Positions 25,461-36,751 of a stretch of DNA of 64,000 nt are shown here, one piece after another. A program made the translations under genes and the position numbers. A model generated the notes under the pieces. That model saw nothing but the letters and a program-made list of their open reading frames with translations, was not told where the DNA came from and made no database searches. The stretch's first letter is position 1. Every line of letters starts with the position of its first letter. This stretch comes from Cotesia glomerata (Eukaryota; Arthropoda; Insecta; Hymenoptera; Braconidae): contig NC_058159.1 in the NCBI RefSeq assembly GCF_020080835.1, positions 5,642,001 through 5,706,000 of the forward strand, in the 5' to 3' direction.

Positions 25461-28014
25461 TATTTTATTTCTTCTTTTTGTTATTGCGATTTATACACAT
25501 GATTTTTTTACTTGAATTGAAGTTTTAAAATATTTTTTACTCCACTTGAGAAAAAAAAAATAATTATTATTTTGATACAAAAAATTAAAATGTATTTCTT
25601 CTTGATAATTTTAGTGAATTAATTAATTTGTTGATGATTATTTAATAACTATTTTTTGGAGTACTAACCAAGTTTTTTTTTTGTAATTAAATTTTATTAG
25701 TCGGCGATTAGATTGTTCGCTGGTTTCGGGCCTCGTTGTACAGGTGATCCAGCTGTAAAAGCATAAAAAAAAATTATGAATATGAAGATGAGTTTTAAAA
25801 TGTAGATTGAATCGAATGTTAAAATTGACAATAGAACAGCTTAATGTTTAACTGAGTATGATTTATTACCGCGAATTCTTACTGTGATATCTTAAGATGA
25901 TTAATAATTTTGGTTTTTGCTTTAATCATTTTATTTAGATTATGTAACTACCCAGTAAAACCTTTTTTTTTGCGAGAATTAAAATATTCATAAGTTAAAA
26001 TACAGTTATTAGTGATTTCTTAATTAAAGTCTTAAATTATTTGCATATTTAAAAATAAATTTTTATTAGAAAATAATTACCTTTGATTAAAAAAGTTTTT
26101 TTTTTCATTTAAAAATTCGTGATACTGAAGTTAGCTGACAGCTGTCAATTTTTAATTTTTATAAGTCAATTACAATTAAAAAAATGCTTCTAAAAATTTC
26201 TACTAATAATTTTTTTTTTTTCAATTTTCACACATGGAATTTAAAAAAAAATTTTTTTTAAATAATTTTATTGCTATAAAATTAAAAAATATGTATACTG
26301 TTAACTTAAGTGCAACAAAATTCACATGATATTAAAGTTAGCTGTCACTTGACCATTTTTTAATTTTATATAACAAAAAAATTTGTTCCGAAAAATTATT
26401 TTTAAAAAATTGCATTTTTATTTTATTAAAATTTCTAAATGTCCATTTTTTTACTCAGAAATTTATTTATTAGAAAAATGATTAAAATTATTAAATATCT
26501 GCTAAATTAATTTTCATAAAATTCACTGATTAATTCTCAATGAAGTGAAGTTATCAGACATCTATCACTTTCACAATTTCACAACAAATAAATTATTACC
26601 AAGAAAACAATGATAAAAAAATTACAACAATAATTTTTTAACATGTCAACAAGTAGAATTTTTCACAAAAATTTTTTTTATAATAATTATTAATTAATTT
26701 GTTTTTTAAATCCTAGAACGTCAGCTGACTTCAGTATATCAAAAATTCCAACTCGTTTAGTTACTTCAAATTTAAAAAACATAACCTAGAAATTAAATTT
26801 CTAGTTCATAATTATGTTGATAGAGGGACTATCGGTGCAAGGAATAAAATAAAAATTTGAGACTTCTATTCTTTCACTCACATATTTTTCATCTATATAT
26901 ATATTATGTTACATACATTTATTTTTATCAGTGATACTTAGATTTCAACGCTCTGAGTAGTTTTATCGAATGTTGGTGCCGTCAGTAAATATATTTAATA
27001 TTATTAATAAACACTTTTAACAATTAAAAATAAAAAAAAGATCAATGAAATTTTTAACAAAACTCAACAAATTAGAATAATAAGCGCAGTTACATAAAGT
27101 TCAAGTGAAGAGTAAAATGATGATGTAGAAATTGAAGCAGAGTTTTATAACCTATATTCAAACGACAATTTAATCACGTAGCAAATTTTGGTAAGATAAT
27201 TAATAATTTAATATGATTCTGAAATCAGCCCACTTGACTATTTTTTAAATTTTATTTAAAAAAAATCAATCAGCTCAATAGAATTATTTGAAAAAAATTG
27301 AATTTATAATTTTTTTATGAAATTCTTCTACTTGTAAAACTTTTTCATAAATTTTTGTTATTTATTCTTAAAAAATAATCTAAAGTCTGTCAATTTCAGA
27401 TTTATACTAATTAAATTACTATTTTTTATAACATTAAAGTTAGCAGTCTTGACCATTTTTTAATTTTTTTTAACAAAAAAATTTGTTTTAAAAAATTGCA
27501 TTTTTAAGTGTTTAAAATTTCTACATGTCAATTTTTTGCCATAATTTATTTGTTAAAAAAATTATTAAATATCTGCACTGAAAAAAAAAATTTTTTCATC
27601 TAGAATACTAAATTTTTTACTCGAGTTTTTTTTATTTAAAAAAACTGGTTTTCTTAACCTTAAAATACCACGTTTTATTATAAGGCTAGTTTTTTGATAG
27701 TCAGAAAACTTTATTCTGATAGTTAAAAAACTTTCGTAAGTATTCTAATCATAAGAATACCATAAAGAAAAATTTCCTAGGTAGAAAAAAACTTTTTTTT
27801 TCAGTGTGCTAAATTAATTTTCAGTTTTTCATGTCATTAAATTTAGCAATCGACCATTTTTTATTTTGTTTTAAAAAATTGCATTTTTAATTTTTTTTAA
27901 TTTCTATGTCAATTTTTTTTTGTCATAATTTATTTGTTAAAAAAATTACTAAACATATTAAATATCTACTAAATAAATTTTCATCTATTTAAAAAAAAAA
28001 AAATAGATAAAAAA
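25461..28014. other. Intergenic region with degenerate MITE ends
   Basis: Very AT-rich. Copies of a GAAGTTAGCTGACA-type MITE end recur (about 26132, 26331, 26541, 26713 inverted, 27205, 27431, 27835), mostly without a clear partner, so old broken copies. About 27575-27808 is a separate inverted-end unit (CACTGAAAAAAAA ... TTTTTTTTCAGTGTG). No gene seen. Confidence 0.4.
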
Positions 28015-29568
28015 ATGGCTGAATATTCAAGAGAAGTATTAAAACTTATCGTCGCCCAAATATGCCAAGCTGTCGGTTGGCAATCAGTGCATACATCTCC
28101 CCTGGAAATAATGGTCGATTTACTGGATGAGTACTTGCGCCAAATGGGCCAGATTTCTCACAATCACGCAGAAATACTTGGACGTATAGACATTGACCTA
28201 CAAGACGTGGGTCTAATTTTCCAGAACATGAACGTTGAGCTTGATCAGCTGGCAGAGTACGTAAAAAACGCCGGATCAGTTCCTTGCGTGATCCAAGTTC
28301 CCAAGTACCCGATTCCTCGCAAGGATCATTTTAATTTCATGGATCCTGAATTTTATAAGCGCCCAATGTACCCCAACTTCAAGGAATTGTCCGATGAGGA
28401 AAAAGAAATATTTGAAGCTAAGAATATAAAGATAAATATAAATAACAATCAACGCGACGTAATTAAGCGACCTGGAGATTCTCTGTTTGGAGGTTTAGCT
28501 TCGGGTAAACGGAGCAAACCGAGCAGCTCTAAATTAATGAGAAAGGTCCATAGTGTCGTGATGACAACTTCGGGTTTTTTGGCACCGGTTTGCGAAGGTA
28601 AGTTACCGGAATCATGGACTTCGGCAAAAAATCATGGAGAGTTTTATGAAGAGCCTGAGATTAGTATTATTAATGAGTACAAAAATGAAAATTTAGAGTT
28701 ACCTGTAAGAGAATCTACAAATTTAATTATTAATACAGAAATTCCTGAGATTAAAATATCTAAAGTTGAATCATTAGCAAATTTACCACAAGAGCGAGAA
28801 AAATGGAATGTAAATTCAGTAATTACTCCAAATTTATTTCCAGAAAATCAATTGAGCTTAAAAAATAATCAAATTACTGACAAAAATGATAAATTGAAAA
28901 AATTTAAAGAAAAAAACAAAAAACACAGAAATAATAATAATAATAAGAAAAAAATAAAAGACGATGATGTAATAATTGTTTATCCTCTTGATACACCTGT
29001 ACGTCAGTCTTTAGAAAAAAAACCAATTAAAGATAGGAATATAAAACTTTCGTCAAATACTTATTCTCCAATTTTAGCCTCTGGGAATTCTAAAATTTCT
29101 AATGAAGAAAAGAAGAAATATAAAGCAGGTACAAAAATAAATTCAGCGAAATCTTCTGAGGATCTAGTTGAGAAAGTAACACTTAAATTTCCTGAAGAAA
29201 TTGACGATGCTGAATCTGACTTGGTAATACTTCCTTCGCTGGTAGTGAAGAGAAAAATAAAGCAGAAGAAAATTTTGAAGAATGTTAAAAAAAGAAGGAA
29301 ACAGCTGAGGGGAGAAGTTCCGGTTGTTGCTCCTAAATATGGCCTAGACGGTGAACGAATTTGGATTTGCCCTCCTTGCGGTAGGGAAGACGACGGAACT
29401 CCGATGATTGGTTGCGATGATTGCGATATTTGGTACCACTGGGTCTGCATTGGGATGCGGGTACCGCCGCCTGATGAGGTCAATTGGTACTGCAAACCGT
29501 GTCTAGCCAAAAAACGCAAAGAAGGTACTGGTGACAGCAAGAAGAAATCGCAAGGGGTTATTTTATAA
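28015..29568 (+). CDS. TAF3-like TFIID subunit, short intronless paralogue (517 aa)
   Basis: TAF3 is a TFIID subunit that pairs with TAF10 through a histone fold and binds H3K4me3 with a PHD finger. Residues 1 to about 87 form the histone fold (start MAEYSREVLKLIVAQICQ) followed by PKYPIPRKDH; residues about 450-500 form a C4HC3 PHD finger (WICPPCGRE, CDDCDIWYHW, WYCKPC) keeping the Trp expected in the methyl-lysine pocket. The middle is Lys/Asn-rich and AT-biased, and the conserved IPEYLPP stretch of the long copy is absent. No intron is visible. AATAAA at 29813 is a plausible poly(A) signal. An intact frame with both domains kept argues for selection, though codon use is more AT-rich than in the long paralogue 4.3 kb downstream. 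It could be a neofunctionalised duplicate or a retrocopy. Confidence 0.85.
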   Translation: MAEYSREVLKLIVAQICQAVGWQSVHTSPLEIMVDLLDEYLRQMGQISHNHAEILGRIDIDLQDVGLIFQNMNVELDQLAEYVKNAGSVPCVIQVPKYPIPRKDHFNFMDPEFYKRPMYPNFKELSDEEKEIFEAKNIKININNNQRDVIKRPGDSLFGGLASGKRSKPSSSKLMRKVHSVVMTTSGFLAPVCEGKLPESWTSAKNHGEFYEEPEISIINEYKNENLELPVRESTNLIINTEIPEIKISKVESLANLPQEREKWNVNSVITPNLFPENQLSLKNNQITDKNDKLKKFKEKNKKHRNNNNNKKKIKDDDVIIVYPLDTPVRQSLEKKPIKDRNIKLSSNTYSPILASGNSKISNEEKKKYKAGTKINSAKSSEDLVEKVTLKFPEEIDDAESDLVILPSLVVKRKIKQKKILKNVKKRRKQLRGEVPVVAPKYGLDGERIWICPPCGREDDGTPMIGCDDCDIWYHWVCIGMRVPPPDEVNWYCKPCLAKKRKEGTGDSKKKSQGVIL

Positions 29569-30072
29569 GCTGAATTTTGTTATTGGTGAACGTAGTTGAG
29601 TTTTCTTTTCGAAATAAGAATTTTTTGTGAGACTGTTAAGTTTTTGTAATGAAAATTGCGACTTGCAATTTTTTTTAGAAAATTTTATACAATCGTGTAT
29701 TTTTTTTTTGAATTTTCTATGTTGACAAGTTGAAAAAATTTTTTTTGACATCATTTTTTTGTAATATTTTGCGGGTAAAAAATGTAAAATATTTACTGTA
29801 ATTTATGAACGCAATAAAATTTTTAAACTTAAAGCAGAAATATTCTTATATTAAAAAGAATAATAAGTAATATAAATAAGAAATAAAAAAAAAATGATAC
29901 TGAAATCAGCTAACATCTGATAATTTTCTTATTTTTATAAAAAAAAAAATTATTTTTAAAATAATTGTATTTTTAATTTATTAAAATATCTACATGTCGA
30001 TTTTTTTGAATAATTTTTTTTGCCATAATTAATTTTTTTAAAAAAACTATTAAAATTATCAAATGCTCATTA
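29569..30072. other. 3' flank of the short TAF3-like gene
   Basis: AT-rich 3' UTR and spacer including the AATAAA at 29813. A degenerate MITE end (GATACTGAAATCAGCTAACA) lies at about 29897. Confidence 0.35.
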
Positions 30073-30822
30073 ATTATTTATTTATTTATTTATTCAATTT
30101 AAATGCCAAGGCAAGAGCCAAATGGCAAAATTATACGTAGTGTGATTAAAGTACATGTAAAACTATAAACATAGTCATCATCTAAATATAAAAAAAATAT
30201 AAACCACCATGAAAACCACTCATGGATTTGAGCAATAAAGTTTTGTACGTATCAGTTTATCTATAAATTATGTAGAGTGAATGCAGTCTTTGATTACTAT
30301 GTCTCTCTGAGTTCAAAGTCGTAGAAGAATTCAAATGCTTTGGATTTAAATGCCTCAATGCTAATTGAATTTATGACATCCAATGGTATTTCACGCCAAA
30401 GGCGTATTGATGATATTAAGAAAGAGTGTTCATATACTGCTGTTGAGAAGTTTGGAAAGCTAAACGAGACATTGTTGTACTTTGAAGCCAGCCTTTCCGA
30501 GCGTCTTATATCTTGTGGCTCCTCAACAAAGAGACACCTCAAAAAATTTGGTTCACCAGAACTGAACAGTTTATACAGGAAACAAGCTAAGAGATACAAT
30601 CTTTTTGATTTTATTGAGAGCCATTTTAAGGAGCGACGATAAGGAGTGATATGGTCATCACGCCTCAGATCGAAAATGAACCTGATGCCGTTGTTCATCA
30701 ATCGCTGTAATTTATAGTCTAATCTTTTAGAGTTATCTATCAATACCAATGAGCAATAATCAATTATTGGAATAATTAAAGCCGTGATAAGTAATTTGCG
30801 ATTTGCGGTAGATAGTATGTAT
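30073..30822 (-). mobile_element. 5'-truncated non-LTR retrotransposon, reverse transcriptase C-terminus
   Basis: On the - strand, an open frame from about 30820 to a stop at 30297 reads IIPIIDYCSLVLIDN, NNGIRFIFDLRRDDHITPYR, YLLACFLYKLF, RRSERLASKYN and SSIRLWREIPLDV, the usual C-terminal region of LINE ORF2 proteins (CR1/Jockey-like). The 3' UTR ends in repeated AAAT (30073-30095 on +). A broken copy of the same family is at 63112-63706. Confidence 0.8.
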
Positions 30823-30897
30823 ATTATATTATCATATAATTAAAAAATCTCTGGGAATTTCAGTATCATTAATAAAAAGTGAAATTTATTAATTAAA

Positions 30898-31108
30898 AAA
30901 TGACACTGAAGTTAGCAGACATCTAAAAATTTTTAATTTTTTTTTTTTTTATTAATTAAATTACAACTAAAAAGATATTTTTAAAAAATTGCACTTATAA
31001 TTTTTCAAGTTTTTTACATATAAAATTTTTTTTTTTAATTGTTTAATTGAAATTTTTTCAATAAAAAATTTCTAAAAATTTTTAAATGTCGGCTAACTTC
31101 ATTTTCAT
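30898..31108. mobile_element. MITE, GTTAGCTGACAT family
   Basis: Left end ACTGAAGTTAGCAGACATCT, right end AAATGTCGGCTAACTTCA (inverted), AT-rich interior, about 210 bases. Confidence 0.6.
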
Positions 31109-31125
31109 ATTAAAAACTATGAATA

Positions 31126-31325
31126 AGGTGAAAGACCCAGTTATTGACACTGGCCTAGTTGTTTGACACTTGCAATTTTATTTTTATTAAAAAAATTAAA
31201 TGTTCTCAAAAAACCAATTTTCTTAAAATTTATAATTAAAAATTATATTTATAAATTTATTAGAATTAATTTATTTTTTTTAATTAAAATAAAATTGCAA
31301 GTGCCAATAATTGGGTCTTTTGCCT
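31126..31325. mobile_element. TA-flanked MITE, AGGTRAAAGACCC family, copy 1
   Basis: AGGTGAAAGACCCAGTTATT at the left, inverted AATTGGGTCTTTTGCCT at the right, with TA on each side. Arms of about 60 bases. The TA target suggests a Tc1/mariner-type MITE. Second copy at 53880-54098. Confidence 0.75.
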
Positions 31326-31379
31326 TAATTAAAAAATTAAAATATAAAGTTTCTAATTAACCTACAAAAGATAACTATT

Positions 31380-31520
31380 CACTCTTTAAAATTTTACTCA
31401 ACTCATACTTTACGTCACTATACAACTCACTTCGTCTATCTCCGGCGCATGATCCGAAGTCGCGTCTCCTATTACCTCAGCTCGACGATTTCCAGTTATT
31501 TACTTGCGTACACACACGAT
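31380..31520 (+). promoter_or_regulatory. Possible promoter or 5' leader exon of long TAF3 gene
   Basis: An island of balanced composition (CTTTACGTCACTATAC, CTATCTCCGGCGCATG, CAGCTCGACGATTTCC) 2.3 kb upstream of the long TAF3 ORF. ACGTCA is a CRE half site. The ORF is preceded by TTCTAATTACCAG, a plausible acceptor 14 bases before its ATG, so a 5' UTR intron from here is possible. Inference only. Confidence 0.25.
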
Positions 31521-32139
31521 ATATTCAATATATTATATATGTTTACTTTAATTACTATTATCGTTAAATAGTTAATAAAAGAGTTAATAACTAATTAGTT
31601 TTATAAGTGACTTAATAAATCGTACACATTTTTTAGTGAAAATAAAAAAATAAGTGACCTAAAAAAAGTCCAAATATTTTTAATTTAAAATTTTCATTTA
31701 TAACCTCTCAATAATGACAATTATCTTTAATACTAAAAACATCATCATTATATAAAAAATTACTTAAAAATTTTATTAAAAATAATTATTATTTTTATAA
31801 GAATGTTTTTTTTATTGATAAGTTGGAGTAAATTTGTAGAAAAATAATCGGATTAAAAAATGTAAACAAAGTACAAATTATACAAATAAATTGGAGGTAA
31901 AATTCTTTCAATAAAAATTTAATATTGTTTCAAAAATATTCCAACCAGGATTATACTGTGATAATTAAAAAGTGAGTGAAATTTTATTAGAATTAATAAT
32001 AATACTAAATTTAATTGTGAATTTCACCTAAATTTTCTCTGATGGTATGAGACCTCATACCGATAAAATATTATAGTGAAGAAGTAATAATAAAAAATTA
32101 GTCATTCTTCAAGAATTTGGATCGGGAGTATTCGGCTTA

Positions 32140-32176
<37 letters not shown>

Positions 32177-32202
32177 TATCTATCTTTATTAATAATACTA
32201 AA
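31521..32202. other. AT-rich spacer with AAT microsatellite
   Basis: No gene. (AAT)n at about 32141-32176. Confidence 0.4.
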
Positions 32203-32430
32203 GTTAGCTGACATTTTTGATTTTTTTTTTTAAATTCTCAACTTAGAACTAAAAAATATTTTATAAAAATTAATTTAATAGATATTTGACAATTAAAAAA
32301 ATTTTTTAACACATGAATTATGGCTGAATAAATTAGAAAAAAAATTGACATGTAGAAATTTTGAAAATAATTTTTCTGAAGAAATTTTTTGGTTAAAAAA
32401 AAATTCAAAAATGGTCAAATGACAGCTAAC
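32203..32430. mobile_element. MITE, GTTAGCTGACAT family
   Basis: ACTAAAGTTAGCTGACATTT at the left and inverted AAATGACAGCTAACTTTAAT at the right, about 225 bases. Confidence 0.6.
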
Positions 32431-32589
32431 TTTAATGTCATAAATATTTTTTAAAAATTGCACTTAAAAAATTTCCACGTGTAAAAATTAAGAAAAAAAA
32501 TTTTTTTAATATTTGTATCATTATAATTAATTTGTTAAGAAAAAAATATTAACAGCTAATATTGTAATTAAAATTTATATTATTATTAA

Positions 32590-33815
32590 TGAAAACTAAG
32601 TTAGCCGACATCTAAAAAATTTTAATAATCTATATAATTAAGAGAATAAGAAAAATTTTGTGTCCAGGGTAGTCATATGATTAAATCGGTTTTTTTAGTA
32701 AAATTTAGTGTCATTGCAAAGGTCTTGATTTGAATTTATATTTTTTAAAGGTTTCATATCATTCTCACCGATAGTCAATTTATTATGATAAATATTTAGG
32801 CTGCATTCGAAAATGCTCTATCTCTAGATACATAATTAAGAAATTACCTTATATTTTGTGAACTATTGAAATTTTTAAAGATATAAGCTCATCCCGATGT
32901 TACACTCATCGAGACCTTTTATTTGAGTACCCACATCAATTTTTCATATATTTATATATATTATATATATGTATATATGAAAAATATATCAAAATGCATG
33001 TGGGTACTCAAATGAAAGCTCTTGATGAGTATAACATCGGGATGAGCTTATATCTTTAAAAACATCAATATTTAAGAAAGTACAGTGCAATTTAACATAA
33101 TTAAGAAACGACCTTGTATCTTGAGAACTATTGACATTTTTTAAGATATAAGCTCATCCCGATGTTACACTCATCAAGAGCTTTCATTTGAGTACCCACA
33201 TGAATTTTTCCTACATTTTATATATTTATATATATGTATATATGAAAAATATATGAAAATGCATGTGGGTACTCAAATGAAAGCTCTTGATGAATATAAC
33301 ATTGGGATGAGCTTATATCTTTAAAAATGTCAATAATTAAGAAATTACCTTGTATCTTGTGAACTATTGACATTTTTAAAGATATAAGCTCATCCCGATG
33401 TTACACTCATCGAGACCTTTTATTTGAGTACCCATATGAATTTTTTATATATTTTATATATTTATATATATGTATATATGAAAAATATATCAAAATGCAT
33501 GTGGGTACTCAAATGAAAGCTCTTGATGGGTGTAACATCGGGATGAGCTTGTATCTTCAAAAACGTCAATATTTAAGAAAGTACAGTGCAATTTAACAAA
33601 AGTCATTATTTAATAAAGCAAAATTTTATTTATTTATAATTCACAAGTCACGGCAGTCACATAGTGACTGCAAGGTTGCTAGTTTTTTTATTAAAAAAAT
33701 TTCATTCATAAAAAATTTGAAAAATTACACGTGCAATTAAAAAAAAATATTTTTTAGTTCTAATTAAATGATCAAAAAAAAAAATCAAAAACGTCGTCTA
33801 ACTTTAGTATTATTT
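32590..33815. mobile_element. MITE, GTTAGCTGACAT family, split by a Helitron
   Basis: Left half 32590-32628 (AAGTTAGCCGACATCT) and right half 33683-33815 (ends CGTCTAACTTTAGTATTA) are the two ends of one MITE separated by the Helitron at 32629-33682. The right end stops about 20 bases before the TAF3 start codon. Confidence 0.65.
32629..33682 (+). mobile_element. Helitron family I, complete copy with three hairpin units
   Basis: Starts A|TCTATATAATTAAGAGAATAAG and ends with hairpin GCAGTCACATAGTGACTGC, AAGGTTG, CTAG|T. Three palindromic units of about 180 bases begin near 32876, 33138 and 33376, each pairing TAAGCTCATCCCGATGTTA with TAACATCGGGATGAGCTTA. Non-autonomous. Confidence 0.85.
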
Positions 33816-33835
33816 CTAATTACCAGAGAGAAAGA

Positions 33836-36295
33836 ATGGCTGAATATTCAAGAGGAGTGCTGCAAGTAATCGTGGCGCAGATCTGTCAATCAATAGGATG
33901 GCGATCAATCCATTCAACACCTTTGGAATTCATGGTGGACTTATTGCACGAGTACTTGTGGCAACTGGCACACGTTTCTCACGAGTACGGCGGAGTGCTG
34001 GGCCGCACAGAAGTAAACCTGGACGACGTGGGCCTGGCATTTCAGCACATGAACATCGACCTGAGCCAACTGGCAGAGTACGTCGAGAACGTGGGGTCGA
34101 TTCCTTGCGCAATCCAAGTCCCCAAGTACCCTATACCCCGCGAGGACCATTTGAACTTTATGAAACCGGGAAGCCGGGAGGTGCTAAAGCGTCCGATGCA
34201 CATTCCGGAGTACTTGCCGCCAATGTACCCCAAGCTGGAGGAGCTTGAACCAGTCAAGAAAGAAGTGATCTTCGAGAACGACGAGAATGTGAACACCAAT
34301 CAGACCACTCCGTTGGTCGGGCCGGCTGTTGAGAACCAGATGAGCGCAGTGATCAACAACCCAGTGTCCGATGTTATGAAGCGACCTGGAGATCCTCTGC
34401 TCGACAGCTTCGCCCCGGACAAGCGTATCAAACTCAGCGACGAAACAAAAACTCTGAGAGAGATCCAGAGTGTCATGATGACAACTTCGGGGTTCTTGTC
34501 GCCGGCTCGCGAGGGTAAATTACCAGAATCCCGAACTCCGGCTCAGATTCGCTCCGACTCGCCTCCCGCCGTCTCCTATCCCATGAACCCTTGTGAACCT
34601 TCGGTTGACAAGCCCAAGGAAAAAGAAAAAGAGCCTGAGAAAGTAAAGGAGAAAGAAAAAGAGAAGAAGGTTGTCAAGAAAAAATTAGAGTACCAAAAAG
34701 CTGACAAGGAAAGCAAGAAAAAAATCCGCGAGCAGGAATTATTTAAAGCTGATAAAATGGTGACTGTTAAACCGAAGAAAGCCGAGGGGAAAAATGCGAC
34801 CCCGAAGCCTCCCAAGGGTCCAGTAGGCAGGCCCAGAAAATTCCCTCTGAAAGTTCCTGTCGAAAAGCCTCCGGTTGGTTTTAGTGATAATATTAAAAAA
34901 TTACCCGTAGAACCTGACAAGCAAAAGCTGACAATTTTTAAGAAAATTTCAAAGGCTCAGGAACATAACAAGGTCGCTGATGTTCCTGAGGTTAAACCCA
35001 AGGAACTGGTGTCTCGCGAGAGCTCACCGGAAATTATTGTTGATGAGATAGATGACGAGCCGGTTGCTGTTAAAATTGAACATGGAGAAAAAGAGAAAGT
35101 GAAAAATAATATTGATGTCGACTTTGTTGATATCCGGAGTCCTGATATATTTATCAGCGACATGTCACCACCGCGAACTCCCACAGTTCCCAAAACTCCG
35201 GAGATAAAAGTTCCGGGAATAATATCTGACCAGGAAATAGTGAGGAAGATGGACCGGCCAAAGACACCTGAGTTCAAGCCTCCAGATAGTTTGTTACCGA
35301 AGGACACGATGATTCCACCGGGAATACCGTTCCCGATATTTCCGCCGTTTCCTCCCGGCCCGGGGCTGATTCCGTACCCGATAAACCACCCGTTGATTCC
35401 AAGGATGCCTCTGCCGCAGCCGAGGCTGCTTTCGGAGCAGATCAAGGTTGAGCGGGAGAGAGAAATAGAGATTATTGAGGACGTTAAGCCGGCTCCGGTG
35501 GACTTGATGCCCATTAGGGGGATTATTAAGGTTGCGGAAAGTCTGCCTGCCCATCCTGTGGTGAAAATTGAGAAGCCTGATAAGAAGAAGAAGCATAAGG
35601 TTGATAAGAAAGACAAGGCTAAGAAGAAAAAGGAAAAGAAGGAAAAACACAGGGAAAAAACTGATAAGGAGAAGAAAGAAAAGCGCAAGGAGAAAAAGGA
35701 AAAGGAAAAGGAAGAAAAGGAAAAGGAGAAGAAGGAAGAAAAGGAGAAAGATAAGGAGAAGGAGAGAGATAAAGACAAGGAAGAAGTTATTCCTAAACTG
35801 ACTCTCAAGGTCGACTCAATCGCGGTCAGACCTCCGACTCCGGAAAATCCGATTAAGAAAATCACTTTCAAGCCGTTACCGAAGAAAGTCGAAGAGCCCA
35901 AAGCTACTACTAGTCTGGCTATTTCTTCTCTGGTTAAGGAAAAACCTCTCAAGGAGAAGGTTAAAAAAGTTAAGTCGCCAAGTGATGCCAAGAAAGCCCT
36001 CAAGGCTGAAAAGGCAGCCGAAAAACATAAAGAAGTAGCTCCTGTTATTGCTGCTACTATTGTCGGTCCGGATGGCCAGCAGATTTGGATCTGTCCTACT
36101 TGTGGGAAGCAAGATGATGGAACTCCTATGATTGGTTGTGACGAGTGTGATGCTTGGTATCACTGGATTTGTATTGGCATGCATGTTCCTCCGGCTTCTA
36201 ATGAGAACTGGTACTGCAGTTTTTGTATTGCGAAAAAGAATGAAGCCATTCCAGATAAAAAGAAACAAAAGAAGAAAGTTAAGATTAATGTGTAA
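33836..36295 (+). CDS. TAF3: TAF3, TFIID subunit 3 (819 aa, intronless)
   Basis: Intact TAF3 orthologue candidate. Residues 1 to about 88 form the histone fold (MAEYSRGVLQVIVAQICQ) that pairs with TAF10. PKYPIPREDH and EYLPPMYPK follow, as in animal TAF3. A conserved MMTTSGFLSPAREGKLPES block lies at about residues 218-236. The middle is a charged Lys/Glu-rich tract (about 585-665) with a Pro-rich stretch (about 490-540). The PHD finger at about 750-800 (WICPTCGKQ, CDECDAWYHW, WYCSFC) has all C4HC3 ligands and the Trp needed for H3K4me3 reading. Codon use is richer in GC than in the upstream 517-aa copy. One exon covers the whole protein. Upstream is crowded by a MITE and Helitron ending about 20 bases away; an acceptor-like TTACCAG at 33815-33821 would allow a 5' UTR intron. 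Long antisense frames across it are shadows. Confidence 0.92.
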   Translation: MAEYSRGVLQVIVAQICQSIGWRSIHSTPLEFMVDLLHEYLWQLAHVSHEYGGVLGRTEVNLDDVGLAFQHMNIDLSQLAEYVENVGSIPCAIQVPKYPIPREDHLNFMKPGSREVLKRPMHIPEYLPPMYPKLEELEPVKKEVIFENDENVNTNQTTPLVGPAVENQMSAVINNPVSDVMKRPGDPLLDSFAPDKRIKLSDETKTLREIQSVMMTTSGFLSPAREGKLPESRTPAQIRSDSPPAVSYPMNPCEPSVDKPKEKEKEPEKVKEKEKEKKVVKKKLEYQKADKESKKKIREQELFKADKMVTVKPKKAEGKNATPKPPKGPVGRPRKFPLKVPVEKPPVGFSDNIKKLPVEPDKQKLTIFKKISKAQEHNKVADVPEVKPKELVSRESSPEIIVDEIDDEPVAVKIEHGEKEKVKNNIDVDFVDIRSPDIFISDMSPPRTPTVPKTPEIKVPGIISDQEIVRKMDRPKTPEFKPPDSLLPKDTMIPPGIPFPIFPPFPPGPGLIPYPINHPLIPRMPLPQPRLLSEQIKVEREREIEIIEDVKPAPVDLMPIRGIIKVAESLPAHPVVKIEKPDKKKKHKVDKKDKAKKKKEKKEKHREKTDKEKKEKRKEKKEKEKEEKEKEKKEEKEKDKEKERDKDKEEVIPKLTLKVDSIAVRPPTPENPIKKITFKPLPKKVEEPKATTSLAISSLVKEKPLKEKVKKVKSPSDAKKALKAEKAAEKHKEVAPVIAATIVGPDGQQIWICPTCGKQDDGTPMIGCDECDAWYHWICIGMHVPPASNENWYCSFCIAKKNEAIPDKKKQKKKVKINV

Positions 36296-36398
36296 TTTTT
36301 TTACTGTCGAGAGGTATGAATTACAGTCGTGGTCATTAATTTAAGTATGTTTTTTAATATTACTGGAAAATAGCCGTTTGTAAACTAGAACGTTTACT

Positions 36399-36751
36399 CT
36401 GATAGCCATCTCATACTATAACTTTCAGATAACCTAGTGCCGCGAATTATAGATAACTTGACGAAAAGTAGCTGGCAATAATTTTTTATCTACTAGTTAT
36501 CGTAAAGTTATGGTCAAACTTTACTTCAAAGAATTGTATTGAAACAATTGTCGTTAAGTTACCGAAATTTTTTATTCAAGTTGATTATAAGCTTATAGAT
36601 AACTTGTTTTTAAATATCGGCACTATCTTATTGTCAACTTGTATATAAGGATGGGAATTTCTAGACTTGACGTTAATTTAACGATAACTTGTCTTTAAGT
36701 TTAGCGAGAAGAACTTAACTACAAGAACTTATAGTATGAGGTGGTTGTCAG
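36399..36751. mobile_element. Nested palindromic MITE
   Basis: CTGATAGCCATCTCATACTA at the left, inverted TAGTATGAGGTGGTTGTCAG at the right, with many AACTTG/CAAGTT and TAACTT blocks pairing across 353 bases. Confidence 0.65.

Noticed and set aside
29061..29540. 159-residue antisense frame opposite the short TAF3-like gene
   Set aside because: Overlaps the PHD-finger coding strand and has no motif of its own.
34957..36003. 348-residue antisense open frame opposite TAF3
   Set aside because: Ser/Phe-rich complement of the Lys/Glu-rich TAF3 tract; a shadow of the real gene.
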